64,000 nt of DNA from Acidovorax sp. 106. GTDB taxonomy: Bacteria > Pseudomonadota > Gammaproteobacteria > Burkholderiales > Burkholderiaceae_C. The position numbers were made by a program, and so were the translations under genes. The stretch covers positions 566,501 through 630,500 of the forward strand of contig NZ_RCCC01000001.1 of assembly GCF_003663825.1 (NCBI RefSeq), read 5' to 3'. Positions 7,561-18,675 of the stretch are shown here, in pieces. The notes below the pieces were generated by a model. That model saw only the letters and a list, made by a program, of their open reading frames with translations, was not told the DNA's origin and did not search any database. Every line of letters starts with the position of its first letter. Positions within the stretch are counted from its first letter, which is position 1.

Positions 7561-8775
7561 TCAGCGCTTCAGGCGCCGGGCGATTTCGCCCACCAGTTGC
7601 TGGGCCAGGGCGCGCTTGGAGGCGCGCGGCAGTTCGCGGTGCCCCTGCGCATCCACCAGCAGCAAGGCATTGTCATCCTGCCCAAACGTGGCCGGGCCAA
7701 TGTTGCCCACCAGCAGCGGCACGCCCTTGCGGGCGCGCTTGGCCGTGGCATGCGCCAGCAGGTCATGGCTTTCTGCGGCAAAGCCCACGCAATACAGCGC
7801 CCCCGACTGGGCCTGGGGCGACTGGGCCACGCGGGCGAGGATGTCGGGGTTCTCCACAAAATGCAGTGCAGGGGGTTGGCCCGAGCCGTCTTTCTTGATT
7901 TTCTCGGCCGACTGCGCCGCCACACGCCAATCGGCCACCGCCGCAGTTGCTATGAATACAGTAGCGCCTTGCGCCTGAGCCTCAACCGCTTGCAACATAT
8001 TTTGTGCTGATTTCACATCCACGCGCCGCACCCCACGGGGGGTGGGCAAGTGCACGGGCCCGGCCACCAGGGTCACATCGGCCCCGGCCTCGCGCGCCGC
8101 GCGGGCAATGGCAAAACCCATTTTTCCGCTGGAGAGATTGGTAATGCCCCGCACCGGGTCAATGGCCTCAAACGTAGGGCCGGCGGTGATCAGCACCCTC
8201 TGTCCGGCCAGCACCTTGGGCGCAAAAAAGGCGATCAGCTCTTCCAGCAACTCACTGGGCTCCAGCATGCGCCCATCGCCCGTCTCGCCGCAGGCCTGGT
8301 CGCCATGGCCCACCCCCAGCACCGTGGCGCCGTCTGCTGCCACCTGGGCCAAGTTGCGCTGGGTGGCGGGGTGTGCCCACATCTCACGGTTCATGGCAGG
8401 TGCCAGCAGCAGAGGCACTCGGTCGGTGGGGCGGGCCAGGCACATCAGGCTCAGCAGTTCGTCCGCGCGGCCCTGCACCAGCCGCGCGATGAAATCGGCA
8501 CTGCAAGGCGCAACCACGATGGCATCGGCCTCTCGGCTGAGGTTGATATGCGGCATGTTGTTGGGCTCACGGGCGTCCCACTGCGATCCGTACACGGGGC
8601 GGCCCGACAAGGCTTGCATGGTGACGGGCGTGATGAACTGCTCTGCAGCCTCGGTCATCACCACCTGCACGGTGGCCCCCGCTTTGATGAGCTGGCGGCA
8701 AAAATCGGCCGCCTTGTAGCAAGCCACGCCCCCACTCAGACCCAGAACAATGTGTTTGCCAGCAAGCTCATTCAT
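7561..8775 (-). CDS. coaBC: Bifunctional phosphopantothenoylcysteine decarboxylase / phosphopantothenate-cysteine ligase
   Basis: CoaBC (Dfp) makes 4'-phosphopantothenoylcysteine and decarboxylates it in coenzyme A synthesis. The 404-residue protein has an N-terminal flavin-binding CoaC half (G-G-V-A-C-Y-K, the active-site His in [18 protein letters not shown] and [11 protein letters not shown]) and a C-terminal CoaB half starting near residue 190 ([23 protein letters not shown] loop, L-S-S-G-K-M-G, A-A-V-A-D-W-R, K-I-K-K). The ATG at 8775 is used rather than an upstream in-frame start, because family proteins begin just before the first strand. A degenerate copy of the dispersed AGCGCT repeat underlies residues near 258-277, inside the CoaB core. 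The gene is divergent from pyrG. Confidence 0.96.
   Translation of the reverse strand: MNELAGKHIVLGLSGGVACYKAADFCRQLIKAGATVQVVMTEAAEQFITPVTMQALSGRPVYGSQWDAREPNNMPHINLSREADAIVVAPCSADFIARLVQGRADELLSLMCLARPTDRVPLLLAPAMNREMWAHPATQRNLAQVAADGATVLGVGHGDQACGETGDGRMLEPSELLEELIAFFAPKVLAGQRVLITAGPTFEAIDPVRGITNLSSGKMGFAIARAAREAGADVTLVAGPVHLPTPRGVRRVDVKSAQNMLQAVEAQAQGATVFIATAAVADWRVAAQSAEKIKKDGSGQPPALHFVENPDILARVAQSPQAQSGALYCVGFAAESHDLLAHATAKRARKGVPLLVGNIGPATFGQDDNALLLVDAQGHRELPRASKRALAQQLVGEIARRLKR
7946..8004 (-). repeat. Dispersed AGCGCT repeat, copy 1 (inside coaBC)
   Basis: On the minus strand the stretch ggcgcaaggcgctactg, then tattcatagcaac, matches the repeat arm seen at 48080-48115 (gcgcaggcagctacg, then ttttttatagca) at most positions. 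It is diverged and lies in frame within coaBC. Confidence 0.55.
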
Positions 8776-8874
8776 GGGCACGAATTTAGCAGACCCCACG
8801 CACATGGTCTTGCACGGGCGCGCAGATGCCCGGCCCCAGGCCCCATCTATAATCCCAATTTCCCACCACCATAA

Positions 8875-10539
<1,665 letters not shown>

Positions 10540-10550
10540 GGAAAACGGCC

Positions 10551-11408
10551 ATGCAACTGTGCGGATTTGACGTTGGCCTTCAGCAGCGCTTTTTCCTGAT
10601 CGCAGGTACTTGCTCCATCGAAGGCCTGGAGATGTCGCTCGACGTCGCGGGCCAGCTCAAGGAAGCCTGCACTGCGTTGGGCATTCCCTTGATCTACAAG
10701 GGCTCGTTCGACAAGGCCAACCGCTCATCTGGCACCAGCCAGCGCGGCGTGGGCATCGATGCGGGCCTGAAAATCCTCGATGAAGTGCGCCGCCAGTTGC
10801 AGTTGCCCATCCTGACCGATGTGCACGACACCTCCCACGTGGCCGAGGTGGCCAGCGTGGTCGATGTGCTGCAAACCCCCGCCTTCCTCTGCCGCCAGAC
10901 GGATTTCATCCGCGCGGTGGCGCAAAGCGGCAAGCCGGTGAACATCAAGAAGGGCCAGTTCCTGGCGCCCTGGGACATGAAGAACGTCATCGACAAGGCC
11001 CGGGCTGCAGCGGCCGAAGTCGGTCTTTCGGAAGACCGCTTCCTGGCCTGCGAGCGCGGTGTGAGCTTTGGCTACAACAACCTCGTGGCCGACATGACCA
11101 GCCTGGCCGAGATGCGCAACTCCGGCGCCCCCGTGGTGTTTGACGTGACCCACTCGGTGCAAAAGCCCGGCGGCCTGGGCGCAGTGAGTGGCGGCGCCCG
11201 CGACATGGTGCCCGTGCTGGCACGCGCGGGTGTGGCTGCGGGCGTGGCCGGCCTCTTCATGGAAACCCACCCCAAGCCCGCCGAAGCCTGGTCGGACGGC
11301 CCCAACGCCGTGCCGCTCAAACACATGAAGGCGCTGCTGGAGACCTTGGTGGCGCTGGACGATGTCACCAAGAAAAACGGATTCCTCGAAAACAACTTTG
11401 GAGCCTGA
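10551..11408 (+). CDS. kdsA: 3-deoxy-8-phosphooctulonate synthase
   Basis: KdsA condenses phosphoenolpyruvate with arabinose 5-phosphate to give Kdo-8-phosphate for lipopolysaccharide. The 285-residue length is standard. Visible family segments are [11 protein letters not shown] near the start, the substrate loop [12 protein letters not shown], the T-D-V-H-D region, [26 protein letters not shown] and E-T-H-P. The conserved Asn that marks metal-independent KdsA is not at the expected N-terminal position: CSIE occupies the place of the usual C-x-I-E of metal-dependent forms, though alignment is needed to be certain. The gene lies in the pyrG-kdsA-eno unit, with 11- and 3-base junctions on either side. 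Confidence 0.96.
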   Translation: MQLCGFDVGLQQRFFLIAGTCSIEGLEMSLDVAGQLKEACTALGIPLIYKGSFDKANRSSGTSQRGVGIDAGLKILDEVRRQLQLPILTDVHDTSHVAEVASVVDVLQTPAFLCRQTDFIRAVAQSGKPVNIKKGQFLAPWDMKNVIDKARAAAAEVGLSEDRFLACERGVSFGYNNLVADMTSLAEMRNSGAPVVFDVTHSVQKPGGLGAVSGGARDMVPVLARAGVAAGVAGLFMETHPKPAEAWSDGPNAVPLKHMKALLETLVALDDVTKKNGFLENNFGA

Positions 11409-11411
11409 GAC

Positions 11412-11702
11412 ATGAGCAGTGGTTACGTCATCGCATCCGTCACCGTCACCAACCCCACGCAGTACGAGGAGTACCGCAAGTGGAGCACCCTGGCCATGCA
11501 GGCCCACGGTGCCGAGGTGTGCGTGCGCGGCGGCAAAGTGGAAGTGCTGGAAGGCGACTGGAACCCCGGCCGCACCGTCATCCTGAAGTTCGCCAGCTTT
11601 GACGCAGCCCGCGCGTTCTACGACACGCCCGAGTACCAAAAGGCCAAGGCCGCACGCGAAGGTGCGGCCATCATGCGCATGGTGTGTGTCGAAGGCGTTT
11701 GA
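11412..11702 (+). CDS. DUF1330 family protein
   Basis: The 96-residue protein is a single ferredoxin-like alpha-beta domain of the DUF1330 type: G-Y-V-I-A-S-V-T-V-T-N-P at the start, Y-E-E-Y-R-K near residue 20, G-G-K-V-E-V-L-E-G-D-W-N-P-G-R near 40, and F-D-A-A-R-A-F-Y-D-T-P-E-Y near 65. The family is structurally close to dimeric monooxygenase-like (ABM) domains but has no established reaction. The start codon lies 3 bases after the kdsA stop, so it is co-translated with that gene. It is followed by a dispersed palindrome and then eno. Confidence 0.88.
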   Translation: MSSGYVIASVTVTNPTQYEEYRKWSTLAMQAHGAEVCVRGGKVEVLEGDWNPGRTVILKFASFDAARAFYDTPEYQKAKAAREGAAIMRMVCVEGV

Positions 11703-11730
11703 TCGCCTTTGTACTTGATCGCTCTCTAAT

Positions 11731-11768
11731 TGATAGCTGCTCGCGCTTACTAGATAAGCGCTAGAGCC
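11731..11768. repeat. Dispersed AGCGCT repeat, copy 2 (DUF1330-eno gap)
   Basis: The sequence tgatagctgctcgcgctta, a short loop and then taagcgctagagcc form the characteristic palindrome. It fills the gap before eno and ends about 35 bases upstream of the eno start. Confidence 0.85.
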
Positions 11769-11781
11769 CGATTTGATTTAA

Positions 11782-13089
<1,308 letters not shown>

Positions 13090-13097
13090 TGCCACCA

Positions 13098-13125
13098 CGG
13101 GCGGTGCGCCGCAGTGCACCGCCCG
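13098..13125 (+). other. Intercistronic hairpin between eno and ftsB
   Basis: The perfect 10-bp inverted repeat cgggcggtgc (13098-13107) / gcaccgcccg (13116-13125) has an 8-base loop. No T-run follows, so it is not a classical terminator. It could protect the eno message 3' end or attenuate read-through into ftsB. Confidence 0.6.
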
Positions 13126-13180
13126 ACTGAACGACACCGACGGACCAAGTCCTCGACCCCTCGCACCCTTCACCGATTTC

Positions 13181-13459
13181 ATGAGCACCCGCCTTGTCCC
13201 TGTGATCTTGCTGGCCTTGCTGGCCGCAGTGCACGCCCAGCTTTGGCTGGGGCGCGGCAGCTTGCCGCAGGTGGCAGCGATGCAGCAAAAGATCGAGGAG
13301 CAGAAAGCCGCCAATGCGCAGGTGCGCCAGACCAATGAGCGTCTGGCCTCTGAAGTCCATGACCTCAAGGAAGGCTTGGACATGGTGGAAGAAAAAGCCC
13401 GCAACGAGCTGGGTATGGTCAAGCCCAACGAGGTGTACGTTCAGTTCACGCCGCGCTGA
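13181..13459 (+). CDS. ftsB: Cell division protein FtsB
   Basis: FtsB is a small bitopic divisome protein that forms a coiled coil with FtsL and bridges to FtsQ, helping to activate septal peptidoglycan synthesis. The 92-residue protein has a short cytoplasmic start, one membrane helix (residues about 4-20), then a coiled coil from about 30 to 70 (I-E-E-Q-K-A-A-N-A-Q-V-R-Q-T-N-E-R-L) and the FtsB/DivIC motif K-A-R-N-E-L-G-M-V-K-P-N-E near 70-85. The ATG at 13181 was chosen because the membrane helix follows directly. Its position after eno is the common proteobacterial arrangement. Confidence 0.95.
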   Translation: MSTRLVPVILLALLAAVHAQLWLGRGSLPQVAAMQQKIEEQKAANAQVRQTNERLASEVHDLKEGLDMVEEKARNELGMVKPNEVYVQFTPR

Positions 13460-13514
13460 TCGCTCACAAGCCAGCGCGCCCCTCGGGTTGGCATCTGCCG
13501 GCCCCTCTCCTCAC

Positions 13515-14006
13515 ATGACCCTCCACATCCTGGGTGCCGCCCACACAGGCGCAGAAGCGCTCTGGCAGGCCTTGGCCGAGCGGCTGGGGCCATTGGCTGG
13601 GCACCTGCATACACCACCGGAGGCCCTGCCCGACGGGGCGACCGCCCTGACTCCACCCGCCCTGGTGGTGCTGATGGGTCTGGATTGGCCCTGCACCGCT
13701 GCGGAACAGCCCCAGCGCGCCGAACAGGATGCCCAGCTGCGCCAAGGGCTGGCATTGCGAGGCATCGCCTACCGCGTGTTGTACGGCCCTCTGGAACGCA
13801 GGTTGTCCAGTGTTTTGGCGGCACTGGACGAGAGCAAGACCAAATTGCCACAGCCCGCCTTGGCGGCATCGGCGGCCCTCTCGCCAGACGGTGAAAGCAA
13901 CCCAGACACCCGAGCCAGGCTGCGCGCCTGGGGATGCGAGAAATGCAGCGATCCGGTGTGCGAGCACAGGCTCTTTACATCTTTGAAACTGACGCCAACG
14001 GTCTAG
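13515..14006 (+). CDS. Hypothetical protein with C-terminal Cys/His motif
   Basis: I do not recognise this 163-residue protein. The N-terminal part (L-H-I-L-G-A-A-H-T-G-A-E-A-L, then L-V-V-L-M-G-L-D-W and I-A-Y-R-V-L-Y-G) alternates hydrophobic strands and helices and could be a small Rossmann-like alpha/beta domain. The last 30 residues contain W-G-C-E-K-C-S-D-P-V-C-E-H-R, with three Cys and a His that could bind a metal. There is no signal peptide. It follows ftsB by 55 bases on the same strand and converges on the CZB gene with 21 bases between stops, so it is probably the last gene of the eno-ftsB unit. Confidence 0.65.
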   Translation: MTLHILGAAHTGAEALWQALAERLGPLAGHLHTPPEALPDGATALTPPALVVLMGLDWPCTAAEQPQRAEQDAQLRQGLALRGIAYRVLYGPLERRLSSVLAALDESKTKLPQPALAASAALSPDGESNPDTRARLRAWGCEKCSDPVCEHRLFTSLKLTPTV

Positions 14007-14027
14007 ACGCAGCCTGCGCGCCTGACC

Positions 14028-14507
14028 CTAGGCACTCTCCTGGCTCACGCTGTGCCGAATGGACTTGAGCAGGATGACGATCTGATTGGAGGCAAACCGG
14101 TAACCACCGTTGAGGATAGCCACCACACGCTCCCACTCCCCCTGCTGGGCCAGCTCCACGATCTCGGCGGCTTGCTCGTGAAAGTAGCGGTGCCGCGCCA
14201 GCAGCATGGGGTATTCGGGGTGGTGGCCCAGCATTTCGCGCCCGACGCCGTGCAGCCAGCGGCCCAAGGCGCTGTAGTTGTCTCGCCGAATCACTGCGGG
14301 GTCCAGCCCTACCTGGGAGCGCCCTTCCAAATAGTCCATCAGCCGCGCTTTCCAGCGCTCATGGGCGTTGATGGCGGCATCCACATCCAGTTCGGCGGGC
14401 ACCGAATCAACAGGGGGCGAGGCCAATGCCAGCGGGCCATCGGCTGGTGCGGTTGACGACACGGAATTCTGGGCCGACGCCCCCAAAAATCGGCGAAGAA
14501 AATCCAT
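14028..14507 (-). CDS. CZB (chemoreceptor zinc-binding) domain protein
   Basis: The 159-residue soluble protein has a Ser/Ala/Pro-rich N-terminus of about 40 residues, then a four-helix CZB domain: I-N-A-H-E-R-W-K-A-R-L near residue 47, the S-A-L-G-R-W-L-H-G block near 80, and the H-R-Y-F-H-E-Q-A-A-E-I-V helix near 105. CZB domains normally bind zinc with three His and one Cys and regulate chemoreceptors or diguanylate cyclases in response to zinc or hypochlorite. Here the position of the usual Cys (C-x-[FL]-G-x-W) holds Ser. As a free-standing domain it could act in trans on signalling proteins. It lies between the hypothetical gene at 13515 and hslO. Confidence 0.82.
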   Translation of the reverse strand: MDFLRRFLGASAQNSVSSTAPADGPLALASPPVDSVPAELDVDAAINAHERWKARLMDYLEGRSQVGLDPAVIRRDNYSALGRWLHGVGREMLGHHPEYPMLLARHRYFHEQAAEIVELAQQGEWERVVAILNGGYRFASNQIVILLKSIRHSVSQESA

Positions 14508-14705
14508 GGAAACCCTCCCTTATGGAGGCGAATCTTAGGTGAGGACTTGTCGCCAATGTGTCAACAATCGTCACACACAGGGAGCGATCTGCTGGGGCCT
14601 GCGACACGCCGCTGCCCGCCATCGGCCGCATTCAAGATGCGCGTTTTGGCAAAGAATCAGAAGCACAGCATCAGATCGGCGACCCAAGCAAGGGCGCCGC
14701 CGCCG

Positions 14706-15698
14706 TTACTGCACCCCTGAAGGTGCGGGCGGCTGGGCCACCGTGGGGGGCACAAAAATCTGGGCTGCATCCACGGCATCAAAGCGGTATTGCCGGCCGC
14801 AGAACTCGCAACCCACTTCGATCTCGTTGCGCTCTGCAAGGATGCTTTCGGCTTCTTCCGCCCCCAGGCTGCGCAGCATGTTGGCCACACGCTCGCGGCT
14901 GCAGGTGCAGGCAAAGCGGGGGCCAGATTCCCCTTGCAAGGGTTCAAAGCGCAGCAGTTTTTCTTCCCAGAACAGGCGCCGCAGGATGGTGTCCACATCC
15001 AGCGTCAGCAGCTCATCGCGCGTGAGGCTGGACGCCAGGTGCGCAATGCGGTTGTAGTCTTCGTTGTGGCCGATCTGGTCTTCGTTCTCACGGTGCGTCA
15101 GCCCCTGCGCCAGATTGCCTTCGCCCTTGAGCGGCATGCGCTGGATCAGCAGCCCAGCGGCCACCTGGCTGTTGGCAGCCAACACCAGCACCGTATCGAG
15201 CTGCTCGGACTGCAGCATGTAGTGCTGCAGCACGTCCGACAGGCGATCGAGCTTCTCGTGGTGGTCGCCATGCAAGGGCACCACGCCCTGGTAGGGCTGT
15301 TGGCCTGGGTGGCGGTCCTTGGGGTCCAGGGTGATGGCGCAGCGCCCGCCGCCGCCCACGTTCACCATCTGGCTCAACTTGGCGTCTGGCGATACCTCGC
15401 CATTGACGGTGGCGGTGGCACGCAGGCTCAGGTCCGACTGCACCTCGGCCACGGCCACCTTGACGGGGCCGTCACCAAAGACCTGCAGCACCAGCGCCCC
15501 ATTGAACTTGATGTTGGACTGCATCAGCACACCCGCTGCAGCCATCTCGCCCAGCAGCTCCTGCACCGGGGCCGCATAGGCACCCGTGGCTGAGTTGCTG
15601 GCACGGCGCTGCAGCACATCGGTCCAGGCATCGGTCAGGCGCACGATCATGCCGCGCACAGGCAGGCCTTCAAAAAGAAACTTGTGGAGTTCAGACAC
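14706..15698 (-). CDS. hslO: Hsp33 redox-regulated chaperone
   Basis: Hsp33 is a cytoplasmic holdase activated by oxidation plus unfolding. The 330-residue protein has the N-terminal substrate-binding domain (F-L-F-E-G-L-P-V-R-G-M-I-V-R-L near residue 7, with G-N-L-A-Q-G- and Q-R-M-P-L-K-type segments) and the C-terminal zinc switch with the pairs C-T-C-S (near 267) and C-E-F-C-G (near 300). That gives the four Cys ligands whose disulfides control activity, in the CxC/CxxC spacing. The length is slightly above the usual 290-300. It lies 59 bases downstream of the gamma-carbonic-anhydrase-like gene on the same strand, probably in one unit. Confidence 0.94.
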   Translation of the reverse strand: MSELHKFLFEGLPVRGMIVRLTDAWTDVLQRRASNSATGAYAAPVQELLGEMAAAGVLMQSNIKFNGALVLQVFGDGPVKVAVAEVQSDLSLRATATVNGEVSPDAKLSQMVNVGGGGRCAITLDPKDRHPGQQPYQGVVPLHGDHHEKLDRLSDVLQHYMLQSEQLDTVLVLAANSQVAAGLLIQRMPLKGEGNLAQGLTHRENEDQIGHNEDYNRIAHLASSLTRDELLTLDVDTILRRLFWEEKLLRFEPLQGESGPRFACTCSRERVANMLRSLGAEEAESILAERNEIEVGCEFCGRQYRFDAVDAAQIFVPPTVAQPPAPSGVQ

Positions 15699-15757
15699 TC
15701 AGGGATTCCAAAAAACGTAAAAAAAAGGAAACGCACAACCAGCGGGGCTGCCGCACG

Positions 15758-16282
15758 TCAGTCGATGCGGCGCAAGCCCGCTTTGAAGCGGCGGGCGTTT
15801 TCGATGTAGTGCAGCGCACTTTGGCGCAGCCCCTCGATCTGCTCGGGCGTCAGTTCGCGCACCGCCTTGGCAGGGCTGCCGATGATCATGGAGCCATCGG
15901 GAAACTCCTTGCCCTCGGTCACCAGGGCCCCGGCACCCACAAGGCAGTTCTTGCCGATCTTGGCGCCGTTGAGCACCACGGCGCCAATGCCGATCAGCGA
16001 CTCGTCCCCGATCGTGCAGCCGTGCAGCATGACCTGGTGGCCCACCGTCACGCGCGCCCCCACCACCAGGGGTTTGCCAAAGTCGGCGTGCAGCACGCTG
16101 GCGTCCTGGATGTTGGTGCCCGCACCGATGGTGATGCTGTCGGTGTCGCCACGCACCACCGCACCAAACCACACGCTGGCGTCTTCACCCAGCGCCACCC
16201 GCCCCATCACCTGGGCACTGTCTGCCACCCAGGCCGATGCGGGCACCTGGGGGGCCACACCATCCAGTTCATACAAAGCCAT
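15758..16282 (-). CDS. Gamma-carbonic anhydrase-like left-handed beta-helix protein (YrdA/PaaY family)
   Basis: The 174-residue protein shows the hexapeptide repeats of a left-handed parallel beta-helix (V-A-L-G-E-D-A-S-V-W, then I-T-I-G-A-G-T-N-I-Q-D, V-T-V-G-H-Q-V-M-L-H-G-C-T-I-G). The three metal-binding His positions of gamma carbonic anhydrases are present: H in S-V-L-H-A, V-G-H-Q and M-L-H-G. The C-terminal helix has the family's G-S-P-A-K-A-V-R-E-L. The family includes YrdA, YrdA-like CaiE and PaaY thioesterase relatives, so neither carbonic anhydrase nor thioesterase activity is assured. The ATG at 16282 has a GGAG about 8 bases upstream; a GTG three codons earlier is the alternative. 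Confidence 0.88.
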   Translation of the reverse strand: MALYELDGVAPQVPASAWVADSAQVMGRVALGEDASVWFGAVVRGDTDSITIGAGTNIQDASVLHADFGKPLVVGARVTVGHQVMLHGCTIGDESLIGIGAVVLNGAKIGKNCLVGAGALVTEGKEFPDGSMIIGSPAKAVRELTPEQIEGLRQSALHYIENARRFKAGLRRID

Positions 16283-16393
16283 GCCACACACTCCGGTTGA
16301 GGTAAGTTAAGAAACCCATCAAGAAACAAATGGCTGCCAATTGTTTACAAAGCGTGTGCAGTGCGCCAGGTGGCAGGGCCTAGAATTGTAAGG

Positions 16394-17197
16394 ATGGAGC
16401 TTCGCCAACGTGCACTGCAGGTTTTACAGACTGCAGACCCATATCAAAAAGCGGCTGCAGCGCTAGATCTACAAGCGCAACTAGCTACACTTTCGATAGC
16501 AGACACATTCCCCACCGACACCGTGGACCCGGCCAGCTTGCCAGGCCACCCGGCCCGCCCTGCGCTGATGCGCCACACCGAAGTGGCCCGGCGCTCACCC
16601 GCCACGGCGCAAGGCCGAGCCATCCTGATCCACGCCATTGCGCACATTGAGTTCAACGCCATCAACCTGGCGCTGGACGCTGTATGGCGCTTTGACGCCA
16701 TGCCCGCAGACTATTACCGGGACTGGGTGCAAGTGGCGGCAGAAGAAGCCATGCACTTTGGCCTGCTGCGCGACCACCTGCGGGCCCAGGGGCATGACTA
16801 TGGCGACTTTCCCGCGCACCAGGGCCTGTGGACCATGTGCGAGAAAACCCAGCACGACATCGTCGCGCGCATGGCGCTGGTGCCCCGCACCATGGAAGCG
16901 CGAGGACTGGACGCCACCCCACAGATCCAGAACAAGCTGCGGCAAGTGGGCACGCCCGACGCCTTGCAAGCCGTGGAGATTTTGAACACCATCTTGCGCG
17001 ACGAAGTCGGGCATGTCGCCATAGGCAACCATTGGTACCGCTGGCTGTGCGAGCGCCAAGGCCTGAACCCCGAGACGCACTACGCCGAACTGGTCAAAAA
17101 GTACGAGGCTCCCCGGCTCAAGCCCCCCTTCAACGACGCAGCCCGCCGCCAGGCCGGCTTCACCGAAGCAGAGTTGCAGTGGCTGCAACAAGGCTGA
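16394..17197 (+). CDS. DUF455 family ferritin-like protein
   Basis: The 267-residue protein has the DUF455 ferritin-like four-helix pattern with diiron-type residues: A-H-I-E-F-N-A-I-N near 85, E-E-A-M-H-F-G near 118, a Glu in P-R-T-M-E-A-R-G near 162, and D-E-V-G-H-V-A near 204. Related proteins resemble MiaE-type and other carboxylate-bridged diiron enzymes, but the reaction is unknown. The ATG at 16394 is preferred over a GTG 33 bases upstream. A TAGAAT box at 16381-16386 ends only 7 bases before the ATG, so the message could be leaderless. Residues about 18-36 are encoded by a copy of the dispersed AGCGCT repeat. Confidence 0.88.
   Translation: MELRQRALQVLQTADPYQKAAAALDLQAQLATLSIADTFPTDTVDPASLPGHPARPALMRHTEVARRSPATAQGRAILIHAIAHIEFNAINLALDAVWRFDAMPADYYRDWVQVAAEEAMHFGLLRDHLRAQGHDYGDFPAHQGLWTMCEKTQHDIVARMALVPRTMEARGLDATPQIQNKLRQVGTPDALQAVEILNTILRDEVGHVAIGNHWYRWLCERQGLNPETHYAELVKKYEAPRLKPPFNDAARRQAGFTEAELQWLQQG
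16446..16500 (+). repeat. Dispersed AGCGCT repeat, copy 3 (inside DUF455 gene)
   Basis: The elements aaaaagcggctgcagcgctag, atct, acaagcgcaactagctac and tttcgatagc match, in order, the copy in mutL. The palindrome is in frame and encodes A-L-D-L-Q-A-Q-L-A-T-L-S-I-A. Confidence 0.7.
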
Positions 17198-17282
17198 CAA
17201 GCCTGTCGGAATTGCACGTTACCTACAATCCATGGCCCTGCCAGATGCCTTTCAAGAACCGTCCACCCGTGAGTAACTCACC

Positions 17283-18551
17283 ATGTCCAACACACCAGCC
17301 CCTGCAGCAGCCTACCCTGCAAGCGCCACACCGGGGCAATCCGCTGTGGCCATGATTGCTCGCCAGGCCATCGTCAATGCGCAGCAAGCGGTCATTGGCT
17401 ATGAGCTGTTCAACCGATCACGCACCGGCATTGGGCACACGGCGGCCACAGACGTCACCCTGGTGTTCACCGCGCTGTCGCACGCTGGCACCGAAGAGCT
17501 GGTGGGCAAGAAGCTGATTTTTGTGAACTGCACGCACGAAAGCTTGTCGGGCGGCCACCTGGAATTGCTGGACCCCGACAAGGTGGTGCTAGAGATCCCG
17601 CCCCTGGGCCATGCTGCCGCGCAGGAGGTGGAAACCCGCCTGCCCATCCTGATCGGCCTGCGCGAGCGCGGCTTCCACCTCGCGTTCAACCACACCGTGC
17701 TCGAATCGGCCTACGCGGCCTGGCTGCCCCTGGCGGACTACATCAAGCTGGACCTGTCGGTGCTGGCCGCGGACCAGCTGACCGTGCTCATCCGTTACGC
17801 AGCCCGCCACACCCAGGCGGAACTGATTGCCGAGAAAGTGGAGACCGCGCAGCAATACGACATGGTCTCCAGCCAAGGCGTGCAGTTGTTCCAGGGCTAC
17901 TGGTTTGCACGCCCCTCGCTGGTCGAGACCAAGCTGCTGTCCCCCGCGCAGACCAGCATCGTGCAACTCATCAACCTGGTGCGCAAACAGGCCAGCACCG
18001 ACGACATCGAAGAGGTGCTGAAGAAAGATGCGGGCCTGGCCTTCAACCTGATGCGCCTGATCAACTCTGCAGGCTTTGGGCTGAACCGCGAGATCACCTC
18101 CTTTCGCCAGGCCGTCATGCTGCTGGGGCTCAAAAAGCTGTTCCGCTGGGCGGCACTGCTGCTCACTGCCGCACGCACGGGCGGGGCACCCTCGTCTGTA
18201 GGCCAAACGGCCGTGGTGCGCGGCCGCTTGATGGAATTGCTGGCCCTGGAGAGCATGCCGGCGGAAGAAGCCGATCAGGCCTTCGTTGTGGGCATCTTCT
18301 CGCTGCTGGACGTGATGCTCTCCATCCCCATGGAATCGGCCCTGGGCCTGCTGACCGTGCCTGATGCCGTGGCCGCAGCCCTGTTGCGCCGCGAGGGCGT
18401 GCTGGGCGATCTGCTGACCCTGGCTGAAGCCTGTGAATCCAGCGACGACGCGGTGTTCCACAAGGCGGCAGGCACCCTGCACCTCACCAGCCAGCAAATC
18501 AACCTGGCCCACCTGCAGGCACTGGCCTGGGCCGATCAGATGGCCGACTGA
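17283..18551 (+). CDS. EAL-like/HDOD signalling protein, copy 1
   Basis: The 422-residue cytoplasmic protein has an N-terminal EAL-like domain (residues about 25-210) and a C-terminal HDOD domain (about 220-410). In the first domain the EAL motif is replaced by Y-E-L-F in I-G-Y-E-L-F-N-R-S, and the metal-binding acids of active phosphodiesterases are not evident, although I-K-L-D, A-E-K-V-E-T and Q-G-Y-W-F-A-R-P keep the fold. It should therefore be an inactive, binding-type domain of the YuxH/CdgJ type. The HDOD part carries L-M-R-L-I-N-S-A and A-V-M-L-L-G-L-K-K-L-F-R-W. Relatives act in motility and surface behaviour. A paralogue follows 124 bases downstream. Confidence 0.9.
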   Translation: MSNTPAPAAAYPASATPGQSAVAMIARQAIVNAQQAVIGYELFNRSRTGIGHTAATDVTLVFTALSHAGTEELVGKKLIFVNCTHESLSGGHLELLDPDKVVLEIPPLGHAAAQEVETRLPILIGLRERGFHLAFNHTVLESAYAAWLPLADYIKLDLSVLAADQLTVLIRYAARHTQAELIAEKVETAQQYDMVSSQGVQLFQGYWFARPSLVETKLLSPAQTSIVQLINLVRKQASTDDIEEVLKKDAGLAFNLMRLINSAGFGLNREITSFRQAVMLLGLKKLFRWAALLLTAARTGGAPSSVGQTAVVRGRLMELLALESMPAEEADQAFVVGIFSLLDVMLSIPMESALGLLTVPDAVAAALLRREGVLGDLLTLAEACESSDDAVFHKAAGTLHLTSQQINLAHLQALAWADQMAD

Positions 18552-18675
18552 GGAACGCTCCCTGCGCTCGGGTGTGTGCCTGGCGCCACCTGGTGCGGCC
18601 ACAGGCGCATGGACCGGCCCGGCAGGCCCTAGAATCTTGTGCAGCGCTTTGCTCAACCTATTCTTTAGCCGCACC

